A stretch of 64,000 nucleotides of DNA from Hoeflea sp. YIM 152468 (GTDB taxonomy: Bacteria > Pseudomonadota > Alphaproteobacteria > Rhizobiales > Rhizobiaceae), in NCBI RefSeq assembly GCF_029210485.1, contig NZ_JARGET010000013.1, positions 1 through 64,000 of the forward strand, given 5' to 3'. How positions within the stretch are numbered: position 1 is the stretch's first letter; each line of letters starts with the position of its first letter. The notes below the pieces were generated by a model. The model was given only the letters and a program-made list of their open reading frames with translations, was not told the DNA's origin and searched no databases. Of this stretch, positions 29,296 to 38,664 are shown one piece after another. The position numbers and the translations under genes are program-made.

Positions 29296-29811
29296 ATGAC
29301 AATGCAAACCGCCAATGCACACCCCAACCGCAGTCTCACAGCGCTGTTCCTGGCCGTAGCGATGGCCGTGGTCGTCGGATCGGCACTCGCCTTCGAACAT
29401 ATCGGCGGCTACATCCCCTGCGCGCTCTGCCTCGAGCAGCGCACCCCCTATTACATTGGCGCGCCCCTGATGCTCGTCGCTGCGCTGCTCTCCCGCGCTT
29501 CGGCGCCGTCCTCGGCCGTGCGGGTGCTTCTGGCCATTGGCGGATTGCTCATGCTCTATGGGCTTGCGCTCGGGGTCTATCACTCCGGTGTCGAGTGGCA
29601 CTGGTGGGACGGCCCGGCTTCCTGTGCCACTGCGGCTGATGCGGTGACAAAGGATGCCGGCTCACTGCTTGGCGATCTCAGCTCGAAAAAACCGCCATCC
29701 TGTGATGCGGCCGCCCTGCGGGTGCTGGGATTGTCCTTTGCTGGCTGGAACGTCCTGGTCAGTGCCGTTCTGGCTGCCATCGCCTTCCGCAGTGCAAAAG
29801 CCAAGGATTAG
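29296..29811 (+). CDS. dsbB: Disulfide bond formation protein B-like
   Basis: A 171-residue inner-membrane quinone reductase-like protein with four membrane segments. The first periplasmic loop has Cys42-Ala-Leu-Cys45 in GYIPCALCLEQRTPYY; a second cysteine pair lies in the second loop (SCATAADAV and PSCDAAALR), as in DsbB, which reoxidises DsbA with ubiquinone. No DsbA is in the window. ATG 29296 is used; an in-frame ATG at 29302 is also possible. Convergent with the HNH gene. Confidence 0.88.
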   Translation: MTMQTANAHPNRSLTALFLAVAMAVVVGSALAFEHIGGYIPCALCLEQRTPYYIGAPLMLVAALLSRASAPSSAVRVLLAIGGLLMLYGLALGVYHSGVEWHWWDGPASCATAADAVTKDAGSLLGDLSSKKPPSCDAAALRVLGLSFAGWNVLVSAVLAAIAFRSAKAKD

Positions 29812-29821
29812 GCCCCAGCGC

Positions 29822-30379
29822 TCACGGCTGCAGCTCAACGTCCCAATAGAGAAAGTCCATCCAGCTTTCATGCAGGAAGTTCGGTGGAAACATGCGGCCG
29901 TTCTTATGCAAGTCCTGCACGCTTGGCCGGTAGGGCTTTTGCTGCGGAATCATCCCTGCCTGCTTGGGCATTATCCCGCCCTTTCTCAGATTGCAGGGTG
30001 AACAGGCTGCGACGACGTTTTCCCAAGTGGTTTGCCCACCACAGCAGCGCGGGATCACATGGTCGAATGTCAACTCGTTCGGCGAACCGCAATACTGACA
30101 TTCGAAGCGGTCTCTCAGGAAGACGTTGAACCGTGTGAACGCCGGAAAACGGGACGGCTTGATATAGGTCTTGAGACAGACAACGCTCGGCAACCGCATC
30201 GAAAAGCTCGGCGACGAAACCGCGTTGTCATACTCAGCGACAATCTGGACACGGTCGAGAAACACGGCCTTGACAGCATCCTGCCAGGACCATAGCGACA
30301 AAGGGTAATAACTCAGCGGCCTGTAGTCAGCGTTCAGAACGAGCGCCGGCAGCGACTGCGGGGACACAAAGATCGTCAA
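29822..30379 (-). CDS. HNH endonuclease family protein
   Basis: A 185-residue protein with an HNH nuclease motif: FECQYCGS, LTFDHVIPRCCGG, ENVVAACSPCNLRKG, giving the two CxxC zinc knuckles and the HNH core (about 108-150). The conserved N-terminal LPALVLNADYRPLSYYPLSLWSW identifies the widespread chromosomal family rather than a homing or restriction enzyme. Start is TTG at 30379 with a strong GGGAGGG site. Function unknown; not near any mobile element. Confidence 0.88.
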   Translation of the reverse strand: MTIFVSPQSLPALVLNADYRPLSYYPLSLWSWQDAVKAVFLDRVQIVAEYDNAVSSPSFSMRLPSVVCLKTYIKPSRFPAFTRFNVFLRDRFECQYCGSPNELTFDHVIPRCCGGQTTWENVVAACSPCNLRKGGIMPKQAGMIPQQKPYRPSVQDLHKNGRMFPPNFLHESWMDFLYWDVELQP

Positions 30380-30478
30380 GCGACCCTCCCGGGCGATACT
30401 TCATCTGCACGGAGTATAATAAGCTGGATATATCGGGCTTGTGAAGCATTTACGTGACAAACCATTTTTTTCCTCGCA

Positions 30479-31126
30479 TCACCCGTCCAGCGGTGTTGCA
30501 TCGCGCTTCATCACCGTCGCGTAATAGGCCCACAACAGCCGCGCCGCCACGCCACGCCAGGGACTCCAAGGTTCGGCAAGAGACGACAGCAATCGCGGAT
30601 TCGGCCGGGCTTCCAGGCCAAGGATATCGGCTGCGGCATTTTGCAACGCCACATCGCCTGCTGGAAAAACATCCGGATGCCCGGCACAAAACAGCAAATA
30701 GACCTCCGCCGTCCAGGGCCCGACCCCTTTGATCGCCACCATCTTGCTCAGTGCCTCCCGCCCGTCGAGACGGCAGAGGCCATCGAGGTCAAGCTCACCG
30801 TCAAGCACGCCGCAAGCGACCCGGCACAGCGTCTCCGCCTTGGCCCGGGACAGGCCGGCTTGGCGCAGCGCCTCCGGGCTGAGCGCCAGGATCGCCGCCG
30901 GGGAAATTTCGCCGGCCGCCCATTCCAGTTTGCGCTGTAACGCAGCCGCACTGGCTTTCGACACCATCTGCGACAGAATGATCTCGGCAAACGCGGCATA
31001 GCCGGGCGGTCTGCGCCGCAATGGAACCGGACCGCTAAGCTCGATTGCGCGGGCCAGCCGCGCATCGCACTGCGCCAGCCCGGCAAGCCCGGCGGCAATA
31101 TCCTCGGTGCTGTCAATCCGGCGCAT
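30479..31126 (-). CDS. DNA-3-methyladenine glycosylase (AlkA/HhH-GPD type)
   Basis: A 215-residue base-excision glycosylase. It has ILSQMVSKASA, the helix-hairpin-helix IKGVGPWTAEVYLLF and the catalytic aspartate in FPAGDVALQ. The size and the lack of the AlkA N-terminal domain point to the short form that removes alkylated purines. The open frame extends to 31474, overlapping gluQRS, but MRRIDSTEDIAAGLAGL fits the family. Divergent from gluQRS by 78 bp. Confidence 0.92.
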   Translation of the reverse strand: MRRIDSTEDIAAGLAGLAQCDARLARAIELSGPVPLRRRPPGYAAFAEIILSQMVSKASAAALQRKLEWAAGEISPAAILALSPEALRQAGLSRAKAETLCRVACGVLDGELDLDGLCRLDGREALSKMVAIKGVGPWTAEVYLLFCAGHPDVFPAGDVALQNAAADILGLEARPNPRLLSSLAEPWSPWRGVAARLLWAYYATVMKRDATPLDG

Positions 31127-31204
31127 GGTCTGCCTTCTGCCGATTGGTTCGGCCCACGCAACCGACACCGGTGACGCGGCCTGCAAAAAATGACATGAAA
31201 TACC

Positions 31205-32125
31205 ATGCTGAACGACAACGCCACAGCCAAACCATCTCTTGCCCCGCCGGTCGTGCGCTTTGCCCCCAGCCCGAACGGCTTGCTTCATCTCGGTCATGCC
31301 CGATCCGCCGTGCTCAACACCCGTTTCGCCCGCAGCCGCGGCGGTAGCTTTCTGCTGCGCGTCGAAGATATCGACACCACCCGTGCGCGGCCCGAATTCG
31401 AAGCGGCCATCTTTGAGGATCTGGCCTGGCTTGGGCTGGAATGGCCGACACCGGTGCGCCGCCAATCCGAGCATCTTGCCGACTACGAGGCGGCACTGAC
31501 CGAGCTGCGCAAGCTTGGTCTGCTCTATCCTGCGTTTCTCAGCCGCGCCGAGGCCGCTGATCGGGTGCGCGCCATCGATGCCTCCGGAGGTTCATGGCCG
31601 CGCGATCCCGACGGCGTGCCGCATTACCCCGGTGACGACCGCGCATTGTCGGATCGTCAACGCACAGAGAGGATAGATGCTGGTGAACCTCACGCCTGGC
31701 GGCTGGATATGCAAGCGGCCGTGCAAAACCTGGATGGCGCCCTGCACTGGGATGAACATGGTGCCGGACCGAACGGTGAAACGGGCACACTTGCCGCCAA
31801 TCCTGCAATGTGGGGCGATGTCAAACTGGCGCGGCGCGATATCCCCGCCAGCTACCACCTCGCCGTCAGCGTGGATGATGCCCTTCAGCAGGTCACCGAT
31901 GTGATTCGCGGCGAAGATCTGTTCGCCTCCACGTCCGTTCACCGCCTGTTGCAGCACTTGCTTGGGCTGCCATCGCCGCGCTACCACCATCATAGCCTGG
32001 TGTGCGGTTCCGACGGGTGCAAGCTCTCCAAACGTGATGGCGCCACCTCCTTGGCTTCGCTGCGGCAACAAGGCGCCACCTCTGACGACATCCTCGCCTT
32101 GGCCGGGCTGGCGCAATCAGCCTGA
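31205..32125 (+). CDS. gluQ: Glutamyl-Q tRNA(Asp) synthetase
   Basis: A 306-residue truncated glutamyl-tRNA synthetase that attaches glutamate to queuosine at position 34 of tRNA(Asp). It keeps the class I catalytic core: RFAPSPNGLLHLGHA (HIGH-type) and KLSKRDGATSL (KMSKS-type), and lacks the C-terminal anticodon-binding domain. A VUT-family queuosine-precursor transporter lies elsewhere in the window (60410-61036), a loose functional echo. The ribosome binding site is weak. Confidence 0.94.
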   Translation: MLNDNATAKPSLAPPVVRFAPSPNGLLHLGHARSAVLNTRFARSRGGSFLLRVEDIDTTRARPEFEAAIFEDLAWLGLEWPTPVRRQSEHLADYEAALTELRKLGLLYPAFLSRAEAADRVRAIDASGGSWPRDPDGVPHYPGDDRALSDRQRTERIDAGEPHAWRLDMQAAVQNLDGALHWDEHGAGPNGETGTLAANPAMWGDVKLARRDIPASYHLAVSVDDALQQVTDVIRGEDLFASTSVHRLLQHLLGLPSPRYHHHSLVCGSDGCKLSKRDGATSLASLRQQGATSDDILALAGLAQSA

Positions 32126-32144
32126 TCGCCGCCGGTTCATGACA

Positions 32145-33023
32145 TCACGTATCATGCGTTGCCTGGCTCTTCAGCTCGGATGCCCGGCTCCGCATTTCGG
32201 CCCGCACCCGCGCCTTGATAATGGCGGCATTGATCTCGGCGCCGAGAATGAAGATCGCTGCAATGATGTAGAGAAACACCAGGGCCACCATGATCGAGGC
32301 CAGTCCCGCATAGGTCGAAACATATGTGGCGAATTCCTTCAGGTAGCGGGCGAATGCCAGCGCTCCGGCAATCCACGCAATCAACGTCACGCAAATACCG
32401 GGCATGACATCGATGAGCCTGCGTTTGCCTGCCGGCAGCCACAGATGCGAGAGCACAAGGCCCACCACCAGCACCGACACGGCGACAAGAATACGCCAGT
32501 TATCGACGGCCGAGATCAGGGTCTCCATCCAGGGGGCAAATTGTCGTGCCAGCTTCAGCACCAGTGGCGCCAGCACAAGCAGAAAGCTGATGGCCATGAT
32601 CACCATCACCGCGATGACCACGAAGCCGAGACTCTGCGCCCTTGTCACGTACCAGGGGCGGGTTTCGGTCACCCGGTAAGCACGGTTGAGTGAAACCCTG
32701 AGCGCCTCGACGCCGTTGGCGGAAAAGAATGCCGCCGCCAGCACCGAGATCGTCAGCAGGCCGCCGCGCTCGATGGTCAGCACGTTGATTACCTCCCGCG
32801 CGATCGGCTTGGCGATCGATTCGGGCCAGGTATCGAAAATCAGGTGCGATGCTGTGTCCGCATAGGCGTGGGCGCCGAGAAAGCTCGCCAACGATGTGCC
32901 GAATATCATGAACGGGAACAGCGCCATAAGGATCGACAGGGCCACGTGACTGGCCATCGCCCAACCATCATCATTGTTGAAATGGGTAACTGCATCGAGG
33001 ATGACCGCGTATGTTCGTCGCAA
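32145..33023 (-). CDS. YihY/BrkB family inner-membrane protein
   Basis: A 292-residue polytopic protein with six predicted membrane segments and the family's DDGWAMASHVALSILMALFPF start and NVSLNRAYRV-like region (RVSLNRAYRVTETRPW). Formerly annotated as ribonuclease BN; that activity belongs to another gene and should not be inferred. Start is TTG at 33023 with GGGAGCACGCA upstream. Function unknown; the C-terminus is short and charged. Convergent with gluQRS. Confidence 0.88.
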   Translation of the reverse strand: MRRTYAVILDAVTHFNNDDGWAMASHVALSILMALFPFMIFGTSLASFLGAHAYADTASHLIFDTWPESIAKPIAREVINVLTIERGGLLTISVLAAAFFSANGVEALRVSLNRAYRVTETRPWYVTRAQSLGFVVIAVMVIMAISFLLVLAPLVLKLARQFAPWMETLISAVDNWRILVAVSVLVVGLVLSHLWLPAGKRRLIDVMPGICVTLIAWIAGALAFARYLKEFATYVSTYAGLASIMVALVFLYIIAAIFILGAEINAAIIKARVRAEMRSRASELKSQATHDT

Positions 33024-33124
33024 TGCGTGCTCCCTGCCTGACTGACTTTAAAACGAATACCGGCATTGTCAGCCAAGGGTGATTATGGGATTTGAAACGC
33101 CGCAGGAACAGGGGTTGGTCATAA

Positions 33125-33967
33125 ATGAACGGTGATAACCAAAGAAAATCGATTCTGGTGACGGGCTGCTCCAGCGGCATTGGCGCCTATTGCGCCCGCG
33201 CGCTCAAGGCCGAAGGCTGGCAGGTCATAGCCTCGGCCCGCACAGCCGAAGATATTGCCCGTCTTCACGCCGACGGTCTTGAGGCCTTTCACCTCGATTA
33301 TGCAGATCCTGCCAGCATCGCCGAGTTTTTTGCGCTCGCCATGGACGCCACCGGCGGGCGTTGCGACGCGCTGTTCAACAATGGCGGCTACGGCCAGGTC
33401 GGTGCGGTCGAGGATCTCGACACCGATGTCCTGAGGGCGCAGTTCGAAGCCAATTTTTTCGGCTGGCACGACCTCACCCGACGGGTCATCCCGGTAATGC
33501 GGACCCGTGGCCATGGCCGCATTGTGCAATGTTCTTCCATTCTCGGCCTGGTTCCCATGCGCTTTCGCGGCGCCTACAACGCCTCCAAACATGCGATCGA
33601 GGGGCTTTCGGTGACGCTGGCGATGGAACTCGAAGACACCGACATTCACGTCAGCCTCATCGAACCCGGCGCGATCGTCAGCCGGTTCAGAGCCAATGCC
33701 CTGAAGCATTTTCATCGTGAAATAGACATTGAGGGTTCCGTGCACCGCCAGGTTTATCAGGCCCAGCTCCGCCGGCTTGAAAAACAGGAGCAGTCAGACA
33801 GCGGCAAATTGGGACCGGACGCTGTCCACAAGGTCCTGCGTCACGCGCTGACGGCTGATCGTCCGCGCTTTCACTATGCCGTAACACGTGAGGCGAAACT
33901 GGGCGTCATGGCCCGCCGGATGCTGCCGGCAAGTCTGTTGTACCCATGGCTCGCCAAGAAAAATTGA
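33125..33967 (+). CDS. Short-chain dehydrogenase/reductase
   Basis: A 280-residue NAD(P)-dependent SDR of the classical type. Cofactor loop TGCSSGIGAYCA, the NNGGYG structural motif (in place of NNAG), Ser in SSILGLV and catalytic YNASK are all in place. Substrate unknown; the family covers many alcohols, ketones and steroids. Single gene, divergent from YihY; the downstream HIG1 gene starts 76 bp later. Confidence 0.9.
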   Translation: MNGDNQRKSILVTGCSSGIGAYCARALKAEGWQVIASARTAEDIARLHADGLEAFHLDYADPASIAEFFALAMDATGGRCDALFNNGGYGQVGAVEDLDTDVLRAQFEANFFGWHDLTRRVIPVMRTRGHGRIVQCSSILGLVPMRFRGAYNASKHAIEGLSVTLAMELEDTDIHVSLIEPGAIVSRFRANALKHFHREIDIEGSVHRQVYQAQLRRLEKQEQSDSGKLGPDAVHKVLRHALTADRPRFHYAVTREAKLGVMARRMLPASLLYPWLAKKN

Positions 33968-34043
33968 GTTGCTGACAAGCGTTGGAATTGCCGGCAAGAC
34001 GCCCTATGTTCCCACCGGAACCCCGCCACGAGGAAACCGCCTG

Positions 34044-34241
34044 ATGTCGTCCGTAACCTATGTGCTGTCCATTGTCGTCATGCTGGCTGTTGCGGTCGTT
34101 CTGGTGCGCGGCCTCGTCAACATGGCGCGCGGCGGCAACAGTAATCTTTCCAACAAACTGATGCAGGCCCGCGTGTTGCTGCAATTTGTCGCCGTGATAC
34201 TGATCGTTGCGACCCTGTGGCTTACCGGGGGCGGGCGCTGA
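34044..34241 (+). CDS. HIG1-domain small twin-transmembrane protein
   Basis: A 65-residue protein with two hydrophobic segments (about 5-25 and 44-62) separated by the basic loop GLVNMARGGNSNLSNKLMQARV, which resembles the HIG1 domain of respiratory-chain accessory proteins. ATG at 34044 follows AGGAAACCG. It precedes the adenosyltransferase gene by 55 bp. A role in cytochrome oxidase assembly or supercomplexes is inferred from distant mitochondrial relatives only. Confidence 0.78.
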   Translation: MSSVTYVLSIVVMLAVAVVLVRGLVNMARGGNSNLSNKLMQARVLLQFVAVILIVATLWLTGGGR

Positions 34242-34296
34242 CCTGACAGCGCTTTGCCGCCGAAGCTCCCTCAACCCGTCCCGGAAGGTCTGCCTC

Positions 34297-34875
34297 ATGG
34301 TTAAACTCAACAAGATCTACACCAAAACCGGTGATGACGGCACGACTGGCCTGGTGGCGGGCGAGCGGCGGCCGAAATATGATTTGCGGATCGAGGCCTA
34401 TGGCACGGTCGACGAAGCCAATGCCGTGATCGGCCTGGTGCGGCTTCACACGGCCTCCATGCCCGACCTCGATGCCATGCTGATGCGGATCCAGAATGAT
34501 TGCTTCGACCTTGGCGCCGATCTTGCCACGCCCGACACCGGCAAGACGCCCAAATACGAGCCCTTGCGAATTGTCGACTCGCAAGTCGAGCGGATCGAAA
34601 GCGATATCGATCATCTCAATGCCGATCTCGAACCATTGCGATCCTTCATCCTGCCCGGCGGCACTCCGGCTGCGGCGCATCTGCACCTCGCCCGCACCCT
34701 GGTGCGCCGGGCTGAACGGCTGATGGTTGAACTCGCTGCGCAGGACACTGAAACAGTCAATCCCGCAGCGATCCGGTTCGCCAACCGACTATCCGACTTC
34801 TTTTTTGTCGCCGCGCGCTGGGTCAATGATCACGGCCGCGCGGATGTGCTTTGGGTTCCGGGCAAAAACCGGTAG
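34297..34875 (+). CDS. Cob(I)yrinic acid a,c-diamide adenosyltransferase, PduO type
   Basis: A 192-residue adenosyltransferase that transfers adenosyl from ATP to cob(I)alamin. The ATP-binding KIYTKTGDDGTTGLVAG and the C-terminal RFANRLSDFFFVAARW helix match PduO/ATR enzymes. GGAAGG lies before the ATG at 34297. The enzyme suits the cobalamin theme with cobT at the window's right end, though the two are far apart. Confidence 0.94.
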   Translation: MVKLNKIYTKTGDDGTTGLVAGERRPKYDLRIEAYGTVDEANAVIGLVRLHTASMPDLDAMLMRIQNDCFDLGADLATPDTGKTPKYEPLRIVDSQVERIESDIDHLNADLEPLRSFILPGGTPAAAHLHLARTLVRRAERLMVELAAQDTETVNPAAIRFANRLSDFFFVAARWVNDHGRADVLWVPGKNR

Positions 34876-34926
34876 TCTGCGACGGAGTGACTTGATAGCC
34901 CCACAGGCCAAACGGAATCCCGCGCC

Positions 34927-35709
34927 ATGTTCATTCCCCTCTATGATTCCAACAATCTCAAGCACATCAAGCTGCAATGGGTGACGTGGTCATTGATTGT
35001 GATCAATGTGCTTGTTTGGGGAGTAACCGGGTTTGCGGGCGATGACAGCGAGTTCACCAATGCCGCTTTCCTGAGCCTGGGCTACATCCCTTCGGTGGTC
35101 AATGACATCGCCGACCTGCCGGCCTCGCTCGTTCTCGTGCCCGAGGATGCGACCTACATCACCTACAGTTTCCTGCATGGAAACCTGCTCCATCTCGGCT
35201 CAAACATGCTGTTTTTGTGGGTGTTCGGCGACAATGTCGAAGATGCGATGGGGCATATCAAGTTTCTCATCTTCTATTTGCTGTGCGCCGCCGCCGGGGC
35301 TTACATGCACGGGCTGCTTCTTCCCGACTCCGATGGCCCGCTGATTGGCGCCTCAGGTGCGGTTGCCGGTGTCATTGCTGCCTATCTGATGCTGCATCCC
35401 AGGGTCAGGGTCTGGGTACTGGTGCTCGGCCGTATCCCGCTGCCCTTGCCGGCTTACATTCCGCTATTGTTCTGGGTCGGCACCCAATTCGTTATGGTCG
35501 TCACCGATTTTGGCGGGGACGTCTCCTGGGGGGCCCATATTGGCGGCATGATCGTCGGGGCGGTTCTGGTCCTTGTGTTGCGCCGATCCGGAGTACCCCT
35601 GTTCGACCGGACCATCGAGAGCCCCAAGGCAGTCATCCGCAAGACAACGCCACCGGCGCAATCCGCGCCGGCCTCGTCACGAGCGCAGACAACGAAGTGG
35701 GGACGCTAG
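34927..35709 (+). CDS. Rhomboid family intramembrane serine protease
   Basis: A 260-residue membrane protease with six hydrophobic segments. The catalytic dyad is Ser143 in GASGAVAG and His204 in WGAHIGG; HGNLLHLGSNMLFLWVFG precedes it, with the oxyanion-region His84/Asn85-type residues. Its substrate is unknown. It follows the adenosyltransferase gene by 51 bp; etfB starts 234 bp later with a different leader. Confidence 0.92.
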   Translation: MFIPLYDSNNLKHIKLQWVTWSLIVINVLVWGVTGFAGDDSEFTNAAFLSLGYIPSVVNDIADLPASLVLVPEDATYITYSFLHGNLLHLGSNMLFLWVFGDNVEDAMGHIKFLIFYLLCAAAGAYMHGLLLPDSDGPLIGASGAVAGVIAAYLMLHPRVRVWVLVLGRIPLPLPAYIPLLFWVGTQFVMVVTDFGGDVSWGAHIGGMIVGAVLVLVLRRSGVPLFDRTIESPKAVIRKTTPPAQSAPASSRAQTTKWGR

Positions 35710-35943
35710 CGCAACGGCGGCAAATTGATGCGAACCTGAGCATTTTTTTCTGCGCAATCGGGATTCTCCGGTGTTGTTACGATTGAATTTGGACAGAATT
35801 CGCGTATCCATGTCGCCAATCGGCTATCCGGGCGGCGTCGTCGCAGGCAAAATCCGGATCAATGGTCTGCTGCCGGGGCTGTCCGGCCTGAACAAAACAC
35901 CGCCGAACAAAATGAGGCCTAGCAAAGTGAGGAAGACAAACCG

Positions 35944-36693
35944 ATGAAAATTCTGGTGCCGGTGAAGCGGGTTGTTGACTACAACGTCAAGATCCGAGTG
36001 AAATCCGATGGCAGTGGCGTAGACCTCGCCAATGTAAAGATGTCGATGAATCCGTTTGACGAGATCGCCATCGAGGAAGCGCTGCGGCTCAGGGAAGCCG
36101 GTAAGGCGACCGAAGTCATTGCGGTTTCAATCGGGCCGGCCAAGGCCGAAGAAACCCTGCGCACCGCACTTGCCATGGGCGCCGACCGGGCAATTCTGGT
36201 CGTGGCCGACACCTTGGTCGAGCCATTGGCGGTGGCCAAGATCCTCAAGGGCATCGTCGGCGAAGAAAGCCCGGACCTGGTGATCCTGGGCAAGCAGGCA
36301 ATCGATGACGACGCCAACCAGACCGGCCAGATGCTCTCGGCGCTCCTGGGCTGGAGCCAGGCCACATTCGCCTCCAAGGTCGAGATCGGCGACGGTTCCG
36401 CTGACGTCACCCGCGAGGTCGATGGCGGGTTGCAGACCATTTCGGTCAAGCTGCCGGCGATTGTGACCACCGATTTGCGCCTCAACGAGCCGCGTTATGC
36501 CTCGCTCCCCAACATCATGAAGGCGAAGAAGAAGCCGCTCGACAAGAAAACCGCTGACGATTACGGCGTCGACCTTTCGCCGCGGCTTGAAGTCATAAAG
36601 ACCGAGGAACCAGGTGGCCGCAAGGCCGGCGTCAAGGTGGCTTCCGTGGCCGAACTGGTTGACAAGCTCAAGAACGAAGCAGGCGTGCTGTAA
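35944..36693 (+). CDS. etfB: Electron transfer flavoprotein, beta subunit
   Basis: A 249-residue AMP-binding beta subunit that, with EtfA, passes electrons from acyl-CoA and other dehydrogenases to ETF-ubiquinone oxidoreductase. It starts [19 protein letters not shown] and has [20 protein letters not shown], the ETF-beta signature. GAGGAAG lies before the ATG. etfA follows after 23 bp. The 234-bp region upstream has no clear promoter; two GAACAAAA copies occur at 35890 and 35905. Confidence 0.97.
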   Translation: MKILVPVKRVVDYNVKIRVKSDGSGVDLANVKMSMNPFDEIAIEEALRLREAGKATEVIAVSIGPAKAEETLRTALAMGADRAILVVADTLVEPLAVAKILKGIVGEESPDLVILGKQAIDDDANQTGQMLSALLGWSQATFASKVEIGDGSADVTREVDGGLQTISVKLPAIVTTDLRLNEPRYASLPNIMKAKKKPLDKKTADDYGVDLSPRLEVIKTEEPGGRKAGVKVASVAELVDKLKNEAGVL

Positions 36694-36716
36694 GCGCGGG
36701 AAAGGAAGATCATACC

Positions 36717-37646
36717 ATGGCCATTCTCATCATAGCCGAACACGACCACGCTTCACTGTCCGAGCAGACCGCCAAGGCGGTCACCGCAGCATCCCAGATA
36801 GGTGGCGACATCCACATCCTGGTTGCCGGCCAGGACGCCAAACCTGCAGCCAATGCAGCCGCCAAGCTTGACGGTGTCTCCAAGGTGCTGCTGGCCGAGG
36901 GCGGGGAATACGCCAACCGGTTGGCAGAGCCACTGGCGGCTCTGGCTGTCTCCCTTGCCGGCGATTACGACACGCTGATGGCGCCTGCCACCACGTCGGG
37001 CAAGAACGTCATGCCGCGCGTTGCAGCACTTCTTGATGTCATGCAGATTTCCGACATCATCGAGGTGATGTCGGCGGACACGTTCAAGCGCCCGATCTAT
37101 GCCGGCAACGCGCTGCAGACGGTCAAGTCGACGGACGCCAAGCGGGTCATCACCGTGCGCACCGCCAGCTTCTCCGCTGCCGGCGAAGGAGGTTCAGCAT
37201 CGGTTGAGAGCGTTGACGCAGCCGGTGATCCCGGGCTGTCATCCTTTGTCAAGGATGCGATCGCCGAAAGCGACCGCCCGGAACTGACGTCGGCCAAGAT
37301 CATCATCTCCGGTGGCCGCGCGCTTGGATCTTCGGAGAAGTTCCAGAGCGTGATTCTGCCTGTGGCCGACAAGCTGGGCGCCGCCGTCGGCGCATCCCGC
37401 GCAGCCGTCGACGCTGGCTTCGCCCCCAATGACTGGCAAGTCGGTCAGACCGGCAAGGTCGTGGCTCCCGATCTTTATATTGCCTGCGGCATATCGGGCG
37501 CGATCCAGCATCTGGCCGGGATGAAGGATTCCAAGGTCATCGTCGCCATAAACAAGGACGAGGAAGCTCCGATTTTCCAGGTCGCTGATTACGGTCTGGT
37601 CGCTGATTTGTTCGAAGCTCTGCCGGAGCTCGAAAAGGCGCTCTGA
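36717..37646 (+). CDS. etfA: Electron transfer flavoprotein, alpha subunit
   Basis: A 309-residue FAD-binding alpha subunit. The C-terminal domain shows [10 protein letters not shown], the [20 protein letters not shown] block and [20 protein letters not shown]. Partner of EtfB; the pair is translated together (AAAGGAAG site). It is followed by a terminator-like hairpin and, 128 bp on, a 3-hydroxybutyryl-CoA dehydrogenase, so fatty-acid or branched-chain oxidation is the likely setting. Confidence 0.97.
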   Translation: MAILIIAEHDHASLSEQTAKAVTAASQIGGDIHILVAGQDAKPAANAAAKLDGVSKVLLAEGGEYANRLAEPLAALAVSLAGDYDTLMAPATTSGKNVMPRVAALLDVMQISDIIEVMSADTFKRPIYAGNALQTVKSTDAKRVITVRTASFSAAGEGGSASVESVDAAGDPGLSSFVKDAIAESDRPELTSAKIIISGGRALGSSEKFQSVILPVADKLGAAVGASRAAVDAGFAPNDWQVGQTGKVVAPDLYIACGISGAIQHLAGMKDSKVIVAINKDEEAPIFQVADYGLVADLFEALPELEKAL

Positions 37647-37670
37647 TCGAAGAAAATCATCGACAAGATC

Positions 37671-37704
37671 AATGGCCGGGCTGGACGTCTCCATCCCGGC
37701 CATT
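37671..37704 (+). terminator. Hairpin after etfA
   Basis: A perfect 10-bp stem AATGGCCGGG/CCCGGCCATT (37671-37680, 37695-37704) with a 14-base loop begins 24 bases after the etfA stop. Only TTTA follows, so termination may be partial. Confidence 0.6.
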
Positions 37705-37774
37705 TAGGTTCCTAGCCCGGACGCAAATGGTTCTGCGCTTCCGGCAGCATCCTAACATCAGTCAGGCGGAACAA

Positions 37775-38656
37775 ATGGGCAATCAGATCAAGAGTGTCGG
37801 CATTATCGGCGCGGGCCAGATGGGCAGCGGGATCGCCCATGTTTGCGCCATGGCAGGTTATGATGTGCACGTGCACGACACTTCCGCAGATACGCTTCAG
37901 GACATGCTCGCCACCATCAGCGGCAATCTTGCCCGGCAGGTCTCGTCCGGAAAGACGACAGAGGCCGACCGCGAAGCCACCCTCGCCAGAATCCGCCTCG
38001 CACCCGACATTGCAGATCTCGCGGCGATGGATCTCGTCATAGAGGCCGCCACCGAGGATGAAACGGTCAAGCGCAAGATCTACCAGCAGCTCTGCCCAGT
38101 GCTCAATCCCGAGGCGATCCTCGCCACCAACACGTCGTCCCTGTCGATCACCCGCCTTGCCTCGGCAACCGACCGGCCGGAACGCTTCATCGGCATCCAT
38201 TTCATGAACCCGGTGCCGGTGATGAAACTGGTCGAACTGGTGCGCGGCATCGCCACCGAAGAAACCACCTTCAAATCCGCACGCGGCTTCATAGATACGC
38301 TCGACAAGACCATTACCGTCGCGGAGGATTTTCCTGCCTTCATCGTCAACCGCATCCTGCTGCCGATGATCAACGAGGCGATCTATACGCTCTATGAGGG
38401 CGTCGGATCCGTGGAAGCCATAGACACCGCCATGAAGCTCGGCGCCAATCATCCGATGGGCCCACTGCAGCTGGCCGATTTTATCGGGCTCGACACCTGT
38501 CTGTCGATCATGCAGGTCCTCCACGACGGGCTGTCAGATTCGAAGTACCGGCCCTGCCCACTGCTGGTGAAGTACGTGGAAGCCGGCTGGCTCGGACGCA
38601 AGTCTGGTCGCGGATTTTATGATTACCGCGGCGACACGCCGGTCCCCACCCGGTAA
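37775..38656 (+). CDS. 3-hydroxybutyryl-CoA dehydrogenase
   Basis: A 293-residue NAD-dependent dehydrogenase interconverting 3-hydroxyacyl-CoA and acetoacetyl-CoA, with the Rossmann loop GIIGAGQMGSGIAH, the ATNTSSLSIT and FIGIHFMNPVPVMKLVE blocks and the C-terminal dimerisation domain. Residue order and size match Hbd/PaaH. The frame opens at 37727, but MGNQIKSVGIIGAG at 37775 fits. A DUF4442 gene follows after 8 bp. Confidence 0.93.
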   Translation: MGNQIKSVGIIGAGQMGSGIAHVCAMAGYDVHVHDTSADTLQDMLATISGNLARQVSSGKTTEADREATLARIRLAPDIADLAAMDLVIEAATEDETVKRKIYQQLCPVLNPEAILATNTSSLSITRLASATDRPERFIGIHFMNPVPVMKLVELVRGIATEETTFKSARGFIDTLDKTITVAEDFPAFIVNRILLPMINEAIYTLYEGVGSVEAIDTAMKLGANHPMGPLQLADFIGLDTCLSIMQVLHDGLSDSKYRPCPLLVKYVEAGWLGRKSGRGFYDYRGDTPVPTR

Positions 38657-38664
38657 GAACTCAG

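Noticed and set aside
29822-30379. HNH nuclease as a mobile or restriction element
   Set aside because: The sequence is the conserved chromosomal type with LNADYRPL, sits between housekeeping genes, and has no methylase or intron near it.
35890-35912. Two copies of GAACAAAA before etfB, 15 bp apart
   Set aside because: Eight bases repeated twice is too little to call a regulatory repeat without comparison to relatives.
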